A DNA stretch of 38,253 nucleotides from an uncultured Lachnospiraceae bacterium (GCA_944381635.1 CALWLY010000028.1:1-38253); one strand, 5' to 3'; counted from the stretch's first letter, positions 1-8,375 are shown. Notes: a model not told the origin generated them from the sequence alone. Numbers and translations are program-made.

Positions 1-11
1 GAATTATAGTG

Positions 12-44
12 AATTACTCCAACTCGCAAAGGGCTGGAGTAATT
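12..44 (+). terminator. Intrinsic terminator of a gene upstream of the window
   Basis: Perfect 10-bp inverted repeat AATTACTCCA / TGGAGTAATT around a 13-nt loop, followed by TTGT. It probably ends a transcript that starts before the window. Positions 45-154 hold no gene; a TAAAAT at 110-115 is a possible -10 for the next operon, without a convincing -35. Confidence 0.6.
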
Positions 45-154
45 TTGTATCCGACCGCATTAATATTTTGCGCTTACTGTAAACCGATAGTTTCAACCGG
101 ATTATGACATAAAATAGAAGCAAAATTACAGGAAGCTCAGGAAGGAGAGATATC

Positions 155-922
155 ATGGCATTCTATTTCACCGGTACAGGTAACAGCCTTTATATTGCCA
201 AAAGGCTGGATAATCGTCCAATCAGTATCCCACAGGTAATTCATCAGCCGCAGTTAGAATTTGCGGCAGACAAGATCGGCATTGTTGCCCCGGTTTATGG
301 ACACGAGGTGCCCACTATGGTAAAGGACTTTTTGAAACGTGCCCGGTTCCAGACGGATTATTTTTATATGGTACTTACCTACGGGAACCGTCACGGTGGC
401 GCGGCAGAGCTGGCGAAACAGTTTTGTGAGGAATGTGGGATTACAGTCAGCTATATCAATGTCATTCTGATGGCAGATAACTGGCTGCCCAGCTTTGATA
501 TGGAGGAACAGCAGCAAATTGATAAAGATGTGGAAGGGCAGCTTGCCTCGATTCTGCATGATTTGAACGCTCGAAAGAGAATGATATCTGAAGTAACAGA
601 AAATGACCGGGCGGCTCACAGGCAATTTCTTCAGTTCATCAGCCAGGCTCCGGACGATTCCTGGCAGAATCTGATCCGAATTACAGATAGCTGTGTCGGC
701 TGTGGAATCTGTGAAAAGGTCTGTCCGTCTGCGTCTATTCATTTGAAGGATGGGAAGGCAGTATACATTCCGGGAAACTGCCAAACCTGCTTTGCCTGCA
801 CCCACGCCTGCCCGCAAAAAGCCATTGGACTGACCGTTCCGGAGAAGAACCCCCATGCGCGTTACCGCAATGAACATATCTCTGTGCAGGAAATCATCCA
901 GGCCAATTCACAGCGTGGATGA
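155..922 (+). CDS. EFR1 family flavodoxin-ferredoxin fusion protein
   Basis: A 255-residue cytoplasmic electron-transfer protein. The N-terminus is flavodoxin-like, with a phosphate-binding loop FTGTGNSL at residues 5-12. The C-terminal third carries two 4Fe-4S ferredoxin motifs, CVGCGICEKVCP and CQTCFACTHACP, each with the CxxCxxCxxxCP spacing. This architecture matches the EFR1 (ferrodoxin) family, common in Clostridia, where FMN and two clusters sit on one chain. Its redox partner is not known. The ATG start follows GGAGAG closely. It is the first gene of a same-strand run that reaches the terminator at 4134, and it shares with the other members a redox or flavin theme. Family call is confident; the physiological partner is open. 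Confidence 0.9.
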   Translation: MAFYFTGTGNSLYIAKRLDNRPISIPQVIHQPQLEFAADKIGIVAPVYGHEVPTMVKDFLKRARFQTDYFYMVLTYGNRHGGAAELAKQFCEECGITVSYINVILMADNWLPSFDMEEQQQIDKDVEGQLASILHDLNARKRMISEVTENDRAAHRQFLQFISQAPDDSWQNLIRITDSCVGCGICEKVCPSASIHLKDGKAVYIPGNCQTCFACTHACPQKAIGLTVPEKNPHARYRNEHISVQEIIQANSQRG

Positions 923-985
923 TAAAAAGAAGTATGAAACATGGATAAGCGAAGAAATCGATTTATTCCAGAAGGAGGAAATACC

Positions 986-1960
986 ATGAAACGTGGAAGA
1001 GGAATGATTGCGGGGATTGTAATCCTTGTGCTTATTGTCCTGCTTTTTGTTGGCTATAATATCTATCGTTATCCGGCCATGTTCCTGAATTTATCTGATG
1101 ACTCGCTAAGCGATTCGCAGGTGGAGGAGCTTCGGACGGAAATTCTTTCACAGCCGGATAAAAAGGTGTTGGATTCTTTAGAATTTGAAAATCTCCCGAC
1201 TTATGATTACCATCAGCAGGAAATCGAACTCGAGAATCAGGGACAGCATATCTATGGAATTGCCTATATTCCGGATACCGGAGAGAACAAGGTTCCGCTG
1301 GTCATTTGTGCCCATGGGCTTGGCGGTTCCTATCGATCAAACGCTGCCTATGCCGAGCAGCTGGCAAGCCATGGAATTGCTGCCTACTGCTTTGACTTTC
1401 GGGGCGGCGGAGGTTCCAGAAGCGAGGGTGATACCACGGAAATGTCTGTTATGACAGAGGTTTCAGACTTGGAAGTCATTATGGAAGCAGCGTCTGAATG
1501 GGATTTCGTGGATGGGAACAGAATCGTGCTGCTTGGCACAAGTCAGGGCGGAATTACCTCCGCAATTGCGGCGGCAAGACATACCGACAGGATTTCCGGT
1601 CTTGTGCTGATGTACCCTGCTTTTTTAGTCAGTGATGCCATTCATGAACAATTCGATTCTCTTGAGGAGGTACCGGACAGTTTTCGGTTTAACTGGATTA
1701 CAGCAGGCCGTCCCTATGTGGAGGATATGTGGGATTATGATGTGTACGAAGAAATTGGAAATTACACAGATAAGGTCCTTCTTTTGCATGGCAGCGCAGA
1801 CAATATCGTACCGCTTTCCTATTCAGATCGTGCGGCAGAGGTTTATGAAGATGTGGAATATCATGTGATCGACGGGGCGGGACATGGATTCAGCGGAAGT
1901 GCCTTTGAGGAAGCAGTAAGGTATATTTTTGATTATTTACAGCAAATTGATATTATTTGA
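986..1960 (+). CDS. Membrane-anchored alpha/beta hydrolase
   Basis: A serine hydrolase of 324 residues. I chose the ATG at 986 because GGAGG lies 7 bases before it; the longer in-frame form from 941 has no such site. Residues about 7-27 form one hydrophobic segment, so the enzyme is probably tethered with the catalytic domain outside the membrane. The alpha/beta-hydrolase signs are the oxyanion segment HGLGGSYRS, the nucleophile elbow GTSQGG (Ser186), Asp272 in HGSADNIVP and His300 in GAGHGFSG, a complete triad in the expected order. Substrate is unknown; similar proteins are annotated as acyl-ester or peptidase-like hydrolases (S9-like). It lies 63 bp after the EFR1 gene and 15 bp before the RibD-like gene, so cotranscription is likely. 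Confidence 0.85.
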   Translation: MKRGRGMIAGIVILVLIVLLFVGYNIYRYPAMFLNLSDDSLSDSQVEELRTEILSQPDKKVLDSLEFENLPTYDYHQQEIELENQGQHIYGIAYIPDTGENKVPLVICAHGLGGSYRSNAAYAEQLASHGIAAYCFDFRGGGGSRSEGDTTEMSVMTEVSDLEVIMEAASEWDFVDGNRIVLLGTSQGGITSAIAAARHTDRISGLVLMYPAFLVSDAIHEQFDSLEEVPDSFRFNWITAGRPYVEDMWDYDVYEEIGNYTDKVLLLHGSADNIVPLSYSDRAAEVYEDVEYHVIDGAGHGFSGSAFEEAVRYIFDYLQQIDII

Positions 1961-1975
1961 GAAAGGAGAGATTCT

Positions 1976-2683
1976 ATGAGCCGTCCATATACTATCTGCC
2001 ATATTCTCAGCGCATTAGATGGCAAAATTACCGGGAAATTTATGAAAACGGAAAGCGCCCGATCCGTCAGCGAGGAATATGCGCGCATCCGTACAGAGTA
2101 TCATGCGGATGCATGGCTTTATGGAACCATAACGACAAAAGAATTTACGGGAGGACGGAAACCGGAGCTTGATTTGGAAGAAGAAGTTCCTGACGGTGAT
2201 TTCGTGGCGGATAATCACGCCGAACTTTATTATGTTTCCGTGGATACGCAGGGCGAAATCGGATGGGAATCAGGAACTTTCCGGAAAACAGGAAGACCAG
2301 ACGCCCATGTGATTGAAGTTCTGACAGAGCAGACACCAGCAGCTTACCGGGCTTACCTCCGCAAACACGGCGTATCTTATATTTTAGCAGGTTCCGATAT
2401 GCTGGACAGCAAACTCGCTGCGGAAAAGCTATACCGCTTATTTGGAATCGGCACGCTTTTAATTTGCGGCGGTGGTACGATAAACTGGACATTTTTACAG
2501 CAGGGAGCTGTAGATGAATTGAGCCTTTTGCTTGTACCGGCTGCTGACGGAAGGCCTGATACAGTTACAGTTTTTGAAAAAGCTGCTTATCTTCCTCCGG
2601 TTGATCCGGCGGAGTTTCAACTGAAAAACATAGAACGGTTAAAAGCGGATGGAGTGCGATTGACCTATCTGGTAAGAAAATAG
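1976..2683 (+). CDS. RibD C-terminal / dihydrofolate reductase-fold protein
   Basis: A 235-residue protein resembling the reductase domain of RibD without the deaminase domain. It begins with the family-typical strand TICHILSALDGKITG, and has the glycine-rich nucleotide-binding segment LLICGGGTINWTFLQQG followed by VDELSLLLVPAADG. Stand-alone members of this family use NAD(P)H to reduce pyrimidine or flavin-like substrates, but most are uncharacterised, so the reaction here is not known. The ATG has GAAAGGAGAG upstream. It sits 15 bp after the hydrolase and 34 bp before the flavodoxin. Placement with flavin proteins fits a redox role but does not show riboflavin synthesis; no other rib gene is present. 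Confidence 0.85.
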   Translation: MSRPYTICHILSALDGKITGKFMKTESARSVSEEYARIRTEYHADAWLYGTITTKEFTGGRKPELDLEEEVPDGDFVADNHAELYYVSVDTQGEIGWESGTFRKTGRPDAHVIEVLTEQTPAAYRAYLRKHGVSYILAGSDMLDSKLAAEKLYRLFGIGTLLICGGGTINWTFLQQGAVDELSLLLVPAADGRPDTVTVFEKAAYLPPVDPAEFQLKNIERLKADGVRLTYLVRK

Positions 2684-2717
2684 TACTACTGCTTACACCA
2701 AAAAGGAGTGAAAACCT

Positions 2718-3365
2718 ATGAAATCGAAAAAGAATCTGCTAATTTTTGCTTTAATGTTAATTATGACTTTTGTATTGGCTGACTGCTCTACAGTCCCTTC
2801 GGATAACCCGGAAATTTCTCCTTCTTTGTCATCGGAAGAAAGCGTGAGCGAGGCTGTTCCCGACAGTGAAGAAGTTGAAATCTCTTCCGCGCCATCCGAG
2901 CCTGAACAGACAGAGGGAAGTGTTCTGGTGGCGTATTTTTCTCATACAGGAAATACCGAAGAAGTCGCTGGTCAGATTGCTGAACTTACCGGAGGAACTC
3001 TTGCTGAAATTCAGCGGGCTGAGGAGTATGGAGATTTGCAGACAGAGGCAGAGGCTGAAATTTTGGAAGGTGTCCATCCTGAAATTACGGTCAGTGTAGA
3101 TAATGTGGAGGACTATGACACAATTTTTGTAGGTTATCCGATTTGGTGGGATGAAGCGCCTGCTATGATCGCTACGTTCCTGGATTCTTACGATTTCTCC
3201 GGAAAAACAATCATTCCCTTCTGCACCAGCGCCAGCGATTCTATTGACAACAGCCTGCATATTTTCAGCGAGCTTTGTCCAGATGCTGTCATTGCTGAGG
3301 GTTTGACTGCCAACGACGAGGAGGATATTGAACCGTGGCTGCAGGAACTGGGACTTCTCCAGTAG
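2718..3365 (+). CDS. Lipoprotein flavodoxin
   Basis: A 215-residue protein made of an N-terminal export signal and a flavodoxin domain. Residues 1-22 are a lysine-rich start plus hydrophobic core ending in the lipobox VLADC, with Cys23 as the likely lipid-modified residue. Residues about 24-68 are a Ser/Glu/Pro-rich spacer, then the flavodoxin fold starts at VLVAYFSHTGNTEE, where SHTGNT is the FMN phosphate loop. FVGYPIWWDEAP is the typical aromatic flavin-stacking region of the flavodoxin_4 family. It would therefore sit on the outside of the membrane, unusual for a flavodoxin. The next gene is a DUF4405 integral membrane protein, a plausible electron partner. Confidence 0.88.
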   Translation: MKSKKNLLIFALMLIMTFVLADCSTVPSDNPEISPSLSSEESVSEAVPDSEEVEISSAPSEPEQTEGSVLVAYFSHTGNTEEVAGQIAELTGGTLAEIQRAEEYGDLQTEAEAEILEGVHPEITVSVDNVEDYDTIFVGYPIWWDEAPAMIATFLDSYDFSGKTIIPFCTSASDSIDNSLHIFSELCPDAVIAEGLTANDEEDIEPWLQELGLLQ

Positions 3366-3422
3366 ATTTCTGTGTGATTTTGGGAGAAAATTTGAGGCAG
3401 GTTTTTCAAAAGGAGAATCACA

Positions 3423-4115
3423 ATGAAACAAAAAATGATTGTTAAAATCGGCATTGATTTTGTTATGACGATATTGCTTCTGTTGCTGATGGCAAGACAG
3501 CTCACAGGAGAGTCCGCCCATGAATGGCTTGGGTTGGGGATGTTTATTTTTTTGGTTGTTCACCATATCTTAAATTTCAGGTGGTATGGCCATTTGTTTA
3601 AGGGGAAATATACCCCCTTTCGTGTGGTGCAGGTTGTCGTGAATCTGTTGCTTTTGATCTCTATGATTGGAACCATGGTGAGTGCCGTGATACTGTCCAG
3701 AGAAGTATTTGCCTTCCAGTTTATATCAGGTGGAATCGCTTTGGCACGCCTGATGCACATTTTCTGTTCTTTTTGGGACTTTGTCCTGATGGCTTTGCAT
3801 TTGGGACTGCATTGGAATATGATTCTTGGCATGATACGAAAAGTATTCGGGCCGATTCAGTCCAAACCTCAGAAAATAGCGCTTCGCCTTGTTGGCACAG
3901 CAGTCGCTGTTTATGGGCTTTACGCCTTTATAAAGAACAATTTTCTCTCTTATATGTTTCTGACATCTACCTTTGTGTTCTTTGATTTTGAGCGCCCGAT
4001 ACCTCTGTTTTTTACGGAGTATCTTGCCATTATGGGACTATTTATATTCCTGGCTCATTATGGAACCAAAGGATTGCAAAAGATGATTGGAAAAAGAAAG
4101 ATAATTTCTAATTAA
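3423..4115 (+). CDS. DUF4405 family integral membrane protein
   Basis: A 230-residue membrane protein with about five to six hydrophobic segments. It begins with a helix containing KIGIDFVMTILLLLLMA, then HEWLGLGMFIFLVVHHILNFRWY and LMHIFCSFWDFVLMALHLGLHW. The paired histidines within these helices (HEW, VVHHILN, HLGLHW) resemble heme-ligating helices of small cytochrome b-like proteins, which is how DUF4405 and ferric-reductase-like families are usually read. Heme binding is inference. It lies 57 bp after the lipoprotein flavodoxin and is followed by a terminator at 4134, so it is the last gene of the redox operon. It may pass electrons across the membrane to the anchored flavodoxin. Confidence 0.8.
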   Translation: MKQKMIVKIGIDFVMTILLLLLMARQLTGESAHEWLGLGMFIFLVVHHILNFRWYGHLFKGKYTPFRVVQVVVNLLLLISMIGTMVSAVILSREVFAFQFISGGIALARLMHIFCSFWDFVLMALHLGLHWNMILGMIRKVFGPIQSKPQKIALRLVGTAVAVYGLYAFIKNNFLSYMFLTSTFVFFDFERPIPLFFTEYLAIMGLFIFLAHYGTKGLQKMIGKRKIISN

Positions 4116-4133
4116 ATAAGATTTGTCATGTTT

Positions 4134-4166
4134 GGCCGATTTGCCTATGCAGATTGGCCTTTTTTA
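4134..4166 (+). terminator. Intrinsic terminator ending the redox operon
   Basis: Stem GGCCGATTTGC / GCAGATTGGCC (9 of 11 positions Watson-Crick) followed by TTTTTTATTT. It lies just after the DUF4405 gene. The bases from here to 4333 carry no gene that I can support. Confidence 0.8.
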
Positions 4167-4333
4167 TTTCTAGGCAAGGTTAAAGAAAGATTTTGGCAAG
4201 GTCGTTTTGCATTTTGAAACCCTGACAATCGGCCTCGTTTTGAGGAACCTGGAAAAATTATTAAAACCCGCAATAATGAAAACTTCCTTCGCAGATTCTG
4301 TTATCATATTTAACGGAAAGGAGGGAGATACAA

Positions 4334-5188
4334 ATGGGCGAAAAATCAGTCATCAGCATAGAAACGGTCATAGATTATATCGAAAATCATCTTGACGGCA
4401 AACTGGAATTAGATACGATTGCAGAATCTATTCACTATTCAAAATATCACTTGCACCGATTATTTACAGAAACGGTCGGAATGACAATTCACGATTATGT
4501 GCAGCGCCGTCAGCTTACAGAGGCGGCAAAATTGTTGATTTTTTCTCATATGCCTCTTATTGAAATTGCATTTATCTGTGGATATGAGAGCCAGCAGTCA
4601 TTTTCATCAGCTTTTAAAGCTATGTATAAATTGTCTCCTGCAAAGTATCGCGATAAACGAAATTTTTACCCGTTACAGTTACGATTCACTTTACATCGTA
4701 AAATGGCGGCCATGGAATTTACAGTGAGGGATATTCATTTAGCAGAAAAGACAGATATTTCTGATTGGATGAACTTAATGCGGCTTGTAATTGACGGGTA
4801 TCCCGTGATGGATGAAGCAGATTATTTATCCAAATTGGAAGAAAGTATCGCCGAGAAACGAGCGCTTGTACTGAGAGATGGGAATATTCTGATTGGAGCG
4901 ATGGTATTTAGTTATTCGCCGGGCAGTATTGAGTTTCTGGGAGTACATCCGCAATATCGCAATCACGGACTTCAAAAGCTATTCTTAGATGCTTTACTGG
5001 AAACATATCTGCCGGGACAGGAGATTAGTACAACAACCTATCGGGAACAGGACAAAGCTGATACAGGGTATCGGGATATGTTGCTGCAACTTGGTTTTGC
5101 CGAAAAAGAATTACTGACAGAGTTCGGTTACCCTACGCAGCGCTTTGTACTTCCTCCTAAAAAACAGGAGGATAAAAAACATGAATGA
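4334..5188 (+). CDS. AraC-family regulator fused to a GNAT acetyltransferase domain
   Basis: A 284-residue two-domain protein. Residues about 7-110 form an AraC/XylS DNA-binding domain with two helix-turn-helix units, LDTIAESIHYSKYHLHRLF and PLIEIAFICGYESQQSFSSAF, and the family ending LSPAKYR. Residues about 128-270 resemble a GNAT N-acetyltransferase: IEFLGVHPQYRNHGLQKLF matches the acetyl-CoA-binding V-x-P-x-x-R-x-x-G-x-x region. AraC proteins usually bind a ligand through the extra domain; here that domain may sense acetyl-CoA or a substrate, or may acetylate it. GGAAAGGAGGGA precedes the ATG. The stop overlaps the start of the MFS gene by 8 bases, so it likely controls that exporter. Confidence 0.9.
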   Translation: MGEKSVISIETVIDYIENHLDGKLELDTIAESIHYSKYHLHRLFTETVGMTIHDYVQRRQLTEAAKLLIFSHMPLIEIAFICGYESQQSFSSAFKAMYKLSPAKYRDKRNFYPLQLRFTLHRKMAAMEFTVRDIHLAEKTDISDWMNLMRLVIDGYPVMDEADYLSKLEESIAEKRALVLRDGNILIGAMVFSYSPGSIEFLGVHPQYRNHGLQKLFLDALLETYLPGQEISTTTYREQDKADTGYRDMLLQLGFAEKELLTEFGYPTQRFVLPPKKQEDKKHE

Positions 5189-6392
5189 CACGCAGTGCAC
5201 AGCCTGGAAGAAAAGAATACTTCTTTTTTTAACCAGTCAATGCATCACGCTCTTTGGTTCTACACTTGTTCAGATGGCGCTTGTCTGGTATGCAACCATG
5301 CAAACATCCAGCGGTGTGTGGGTGGCTGCTTTTACAGTCTGTTCTTATTTGCCGCAATTTCTTATTTCGTTTTTAGGAGGTGTATGGGCTGACCGATACG
5401 ATAGAAAAAAATTGATTCTGGGTGCGGATATTCTTATTGCGGCAGTTACTCTCCTAATGGTACTGGCAATTCCGCATATTTCATCGGAGCCCGCTTTACT
5501 CGTTGGCTTGCTTTTGATGTCGATTCTTCGATCTTTAGGAGCAGGCATACAAACTCCGGCTGTTAATGCTGTTATTCCACAGCTTGTCCCAGAGGATCAG
5601 CTTATGCGGTACAACGGTATTAACGCAACAATGCAGTCCATTGTCAATTTTGCAGCTCCAGCGGCTGCAGGTGTGGTTTTTACAATCAGCACATTGAGAA
5701 CGACACTGATGATAGACATTATAACGGCGGTTATAGGAACTGGTCTGTTGTCCTGTCTGGCACTTCCAAAACAGAATACTTTTGCTGAAAAGTGCAGTGT
5801 CCTTTCTGATATGAAAATAGGTGTCAAATATACTTTTTCAGACAGGCTGATCGGAAAACTTTTAATCATTTATGGATTGTTTACCTTTTTTTGTGTTCCG
5901 GCAGGTTATCTTGCAGGACTTTTTGTCCGGCGCGTATTCGGTGAGACTTACTGGTATCTTACTGCAGTAGAAGTTGTCGGGTTCGCGGGGATGATAGCAG
6001 GCGGAGCTATGATGAGCGTATGGGGAGGATTTAAGCGCCGGGGGAAAACTTTATCATTCGGTCTTCTGGCTTTTGGTGCCTTTGCGATCGGGATGGGGCT
6101 TTCAAAGAATTTTATTCTTTATCTTAGCTTGATGTTGTTTTACGGAATCGCATTGACAATAGTACAAACAGCAATTACCACTATGCTGCAAGAGAAAACT
6201 GACACATCTATGCAAGGGCGTGTATTTGGATTATTCGGTACCATGTACGCCGGCTTTTTACCGATTGGCATGGCAATATTCGGTCCATTAGCAGATTTTC
6301 TTCCTTTGCAGTGGATTATGATCGGCTCAGGTATTGCCCTTATTATAATGGCGGGAGTTGTTTATTTTGACCGACAGCTCAAAGAGATTTAA
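5181..6392 (+). CDS. MFS transporter, macrolide-efflux (MefA-like) type
   Basis: A 403-residue major-facilitator protein with about twelve membrane segments. The ATG at 5181 follows CAGGAGG; the longer frame from 5145 would lie wholly inside the regulator's 3' end and has no ribosome site. The loop GGVWADRYDRKK between helices 2 and 3 is the MFS motif A. The N-terminal part, with helix 1 followed by LVWYATMQTSSGVWVA, resembles MFS_3/MefA efflux proteins. Such proteins export drugs by proton antiport; the substrate is unknown here. It overlaps the AraC-GNAT gene, suggesting translational coupling and ligand-controlled export. The next gene is convergent. Confidence 0.88.
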   Translation: MNDTQCTAWKKRILLFLTSQCITLFGSTLVQMALVWYATMQTSSGVWVAAFTVCSYLPQFLISFLGGVWADRYDRKKLILGADILIAAVTLLMVLAIPHISSEPALLVGLLLMSILRSLGAGIQTPAVNAVIPQLVPEDQLMRYNGINATMQSIVNFAAPAAAGVVFTISTLRTTLMIDIITAVIGTGLLSCLALPKQNTFAEKCSVLSDMKIGVKYTFSDRLIGKLLIIYGLFTFFCVPAGYLAGLFVRRVFGETYWYLTAVEVVGFAGMIAGGAMMSVWGGFKRRGKTLSFGLLAFGAFAIGMGLSKNFILYLSLMLFYGIALTIVQTAITTMLQEKTDTSMQGRVFGLFGTMYAGFLPIGMAIFGPLADFLPLQWIMIGSGIALIIMAGVVYFDRQLKEI

Positions 6393-6440
6393 ATGAAAAT
6401 GAGCCGTTGACAGCCGGGAGTGAAAAAGTGTTTTCCGGCA

Positions 6441-7202
6441 TTACAACTGGAGGGACCAATCGCCGTAATCAAAAGTACCGCTTCCATGATGAAGCTTGCC
6501 TTCCGATTTAAGCTGAAGAAACGCATCCCGCATCCGAATCAGGATTTCCGGCTGTACGTTAAGGCTATGGTGTGCGGGAAATACCTGTCGGACAGGAAGT
6601 TCGGCGGTTTTTTCAAGAGAATGTAGATAAGCTTCGGGATTGGTAGAAGGGAACCAGGCGGTCAAAGTACCTTTATAGACCAGATCGCCGGTATATAAAT
6701 AGCCTTTTTCAGCCTCCCAAAAGCACATATGTCCGGGAGAATGTCCCGGCGTGTGCAGCACCTTTACCGACCGTTCACCTAGATCAATGACTTCATCCCC
6801 GTACAATATCCTGGCAGGTTTTCCCTGAAAAAATTCATAAGAGTTAAGGTCAAAATCCTTTGGCAAATCACATCTGTCGGATACATATTTTCGTATCTGT
6901 TCCACAGGCTGTGGAAAGCCTCCGTCAAGCCATGCAAGCTCCGCCGCATGGGCATAGAAATCCGGATAGTATTTATGACCGCCGATGTGGTCCCAATGAA
7001 TATGCGTAGCAACAGCCGTTACCGGTTTATCGGTCAATCCGGCAACAATCTCAGAAATATTGCAGATACCAAGGCCGGTATCAATCAGCATACTGCGCTC
7101 TGTACCGTTTAAAAGATAACAGTGAGTTTCTTCCCAATGACGATATTCGCTGATGATATAAGTTTTAGGGTCAATTTTATCTATAGTGAACCAGTCGTTC
7201 AT
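6441..7202 (-). CDS. MBL-fold metallo-hydrolase
   Basis: A 253-residue soluble hydrolase of the metallo-beta-lactamase superfamily. The zinc-binding signature THIHWDH places His67, His69, Asp71 and His72. Further ligands are in HTPGHSPGHM and TGDLVY, and the last His in VFPAHHSLN. The order and spacing match the glyoxalase II-like or general hydrolase branch. It does not look like a true secreted beta-lactamase: there is no signal peptide. Substrate is unknown. It is transcribed alone toward the MFS gene, with only 48 bp between the two stop codons. Confidence 0.88.
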   Translation of the reverse strand: MNDWFTIDKIDPKTYIISEYRHWEETHCYLLNGTERSMLIDTGLGICNISEIVAGLTDKPVTAVATHIHWDHIGGHKYYPDFYAHAAELAWLDGGFPQPVEQIRKYVSDRCDLPKDFDLNSYEFFQGKPARILYGDEVIDLGERSVKVLHTPGHSPGHMCFWEAEKGYLYTGDLVYKGTLTAWFPSTNPEAYLHSLEKTAELPVRQVFPAHHSLNVQPEILIRMRDAFLQLKSEGKLHHGSGTFDYGDWSLQL

Positions 7203-7415
7203 TTTCCATGCACCTCAATTCAACTTTTTAGGATAATATCACATTTTATCACAGTTTCTCCAAGGCGAAAATAGCCACTCCAGAGATAAAAGCTGCTTTG
7301 CAAAAATCAGATGGAAAAGCCCATATAAAAGGAAAACCGCAAAAGCTCGGTACTATTTCCCGGACGTCAGGCATACAATGATAACAAGACTTATCAGGGC
7401 AGAGGGAGGAGAAAG

Positions 7416-7835
7416 ATGAAGAAAATAATTGGTTTTGTGTTGGGGCTTTGCCTGTCCGGCATGATTGTTCCGGTATTTGCACAGGAGAAAAGTCCTTATA
7501 TTGTGCGCTACGGATATTTTGTCGGAGAAATTCAGATATTGACAGACGATGGACTGCTATGGGTGGCAGAAGATCCTCCGGAAGGACTGCAGGGATACAG
7601 GCTTCGGATTCTTTTTCACAATAACGGAACACCGGAGGCAGAGGATGATAAAATGATTGACATTCTGCGGGCACCAAGTGAGATTACGGAGATTGAAAAG
7701 AAAGAGAAAAGCTACTTTATTACTTATGAGGACGGGACCAAAACCTGTTGGGATGAAGAGAAAAAAACAGAAATCGTGCAAGGAAAAGCCTGGACAGGCA
7801 TAGAAACAGAAAGTGTCTCCGGAAACGCTTCTTGA
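7416..7835 (+). CDS. Small secreted protein of unknown function
   Basis: A 139-residue protein that I do not recognise. It has a clear Sec signal peptide: MKK, a hydrophobic core to about residue 20, and a likely cleavage after VFA-Q (residues 20-22). The mature part is short, acidic and rich in Tyr, Trp, Glu and Lys (for example GLLWVAEDPPEG and YFITYEDGTKTCWDEEKK), with no metal or catalytic motif I can name and no membrane anchor. GGGAGGAGAAAG precedes the ATG. Its final codons overlap the -35 of the csoR promoter, so it is transcribed separately from csoR. Real gene is likely because of the signal peptide and ribosome site; the role is open. Confidence 0.7.
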   Translation: MKKIIGFVLGLCLSGMIVPVFAQEKSPYIVRYGYFVGEIQILTDDGLLWVAEDPPEGLQGYRLRILFHNNGTPEAEDDKMIDILRAPSEITEIEKKEKSYFITYEDGTKTCWDEEKKTEIVQGKAWTGIETESVSGNAS

Positions 7836-7860
7836 CAAAAGATTTTCTTCATAAGATAAT
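7832..7860 (+). promoter_or_regulatory. csoR promoter
   Basis: Near-consensus sigma-A promoter: TTGACA at 7832-7837, 17-bp spacer, GATAAT at 7855-7860. The -35 overlaps the stop codon of the upstream small gene. Transcription should begin near 7867, inside the CsoR box. Confidence 0.8.
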
Positions 7861-7866
7861 ACCTTA

Positions 7867-7884
7867 TATACCCCATATGGTATA
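7867..7884. promoter_or_regulatory. CsoR-type operator at csoR
   Basis: Inverted repeat TATACC-N6-GGTATA with a C-rich left half (ACCCC). It lies over the expected transcription start and touches the csoR ribosome site. The same arms occur before the P-type ATPase at 8376, so autoregulation by CsoR is inferred. Confidence 0.7.
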
Positions 7885-7896
7885 GGAGGGACTGAA

Positions 7897-8172
7897 ATGA
7901 AACAGTGTATGGATTCCGAAAACCTGCACCGCCGTTTGAAAAAAATTATCGGACAAGTTCAGGCGATCGACAGAATGATAGATGAGGATGTTCCGTGCGA
8001 GGACATTCTTTCTCAGATAAATGCAGCAAAATCAGCGCTTCATAAGGCAGGACAGGTAGTTTTGGAAGGACACATCAAACATTGTGTGCGGGACGGCATT
8101 GAACATGGTGATGCGGACAAAACAATTGAAAGCTTTACCAAAGCGGTAGAGCGTTTTGCAAATATGAAATGA
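7897..8172 (+). CDS. csoR: CsoR family metal-sensing transcriptional repressor
   Basis: A 91-residue all-helical repressor of the CsoR/RcnR/FrmR family. The metal ligands of copper-sensing CsoR are present with exact spacing: Cys34 (VPCEDIL), His59 and Cys63 (GHIKHC), giving the C-H-C set with 25- and 4-residue intervals. That pattern is typical of Cu(I) sensors rather than RcnR (nickel/cobalt) or FrmR (formaldehyde). In this family Cu(I) binding releases the repressor from DNA. A ribosome site TAGGAGGG lies just before the ATG and overlaps the operator edge. The gene has its own promoter and a terminator behind it. The likely target is the P-type ATPase that follows, which has a similar operator. 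Confidence 0.9.
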   Translation: MKQCMDSENLHRRLKKIIGQVQAIDRMIDEDVPCEDILSQINAAKSALHKAGQVVLEGHIKHCVRDGIEHGDADKTIESFTKAVERFANMK

Positions 8173-8225
8173 GAAGTTTGGCTTATACTGCGAAACAGAA
8201 TTATAGAAAATTTTATGTATGCAAG

Positions 8226-8262
8226 GGTGCGGCTAGCCTTTTCCGGTTTGCCGCACCTTTTT
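8226..8262 (+). terminator. Terminator between csoR and the P-type ATPase
   Basis: Perfect 8-bp stem GGTGCGGC / GCCGCACC followed by TTTTTCTTT. It separates csoR from the ATPase gene, which starts from its own promoter. Confidence 0.85.
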
Positions 8263-8331
8263 CTTTGGATATTTTATTAGGAAAGTTTCAGCCTGTACAC
8301 GGAAGTTATGATTTTGGGGCAGTTTTTCTTC

Positions 8332-8360
8332 TTTACAACCCATAGAGGTATTGGTATAAT
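8332..8360 (+). promoter_or_regulatory. Promoter of the P-type ATPase gene
   Basis: TTTACA at 8332-8337, 17-bp spacer and a perfect TATAAT at 8355-8360. Start expected near 8367, a few bases before the CsoR box. Confidence 0.75.
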
Positions 8361-8375
8361 CTGAATATAAATACA

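Noticed and set aside
4207-4395. 62-codon frame before the AraC-GNAT gene
   Set aside because: Overlaps the AraC start in another frame and has no ribosome site.
6441-7202. Secreted metallo-beta-lactamase linked to the bla locus
   Set aside because: No signal peptide, far from blaIR, and no BlaI box; a general MBL-fold hydrolase fits better.
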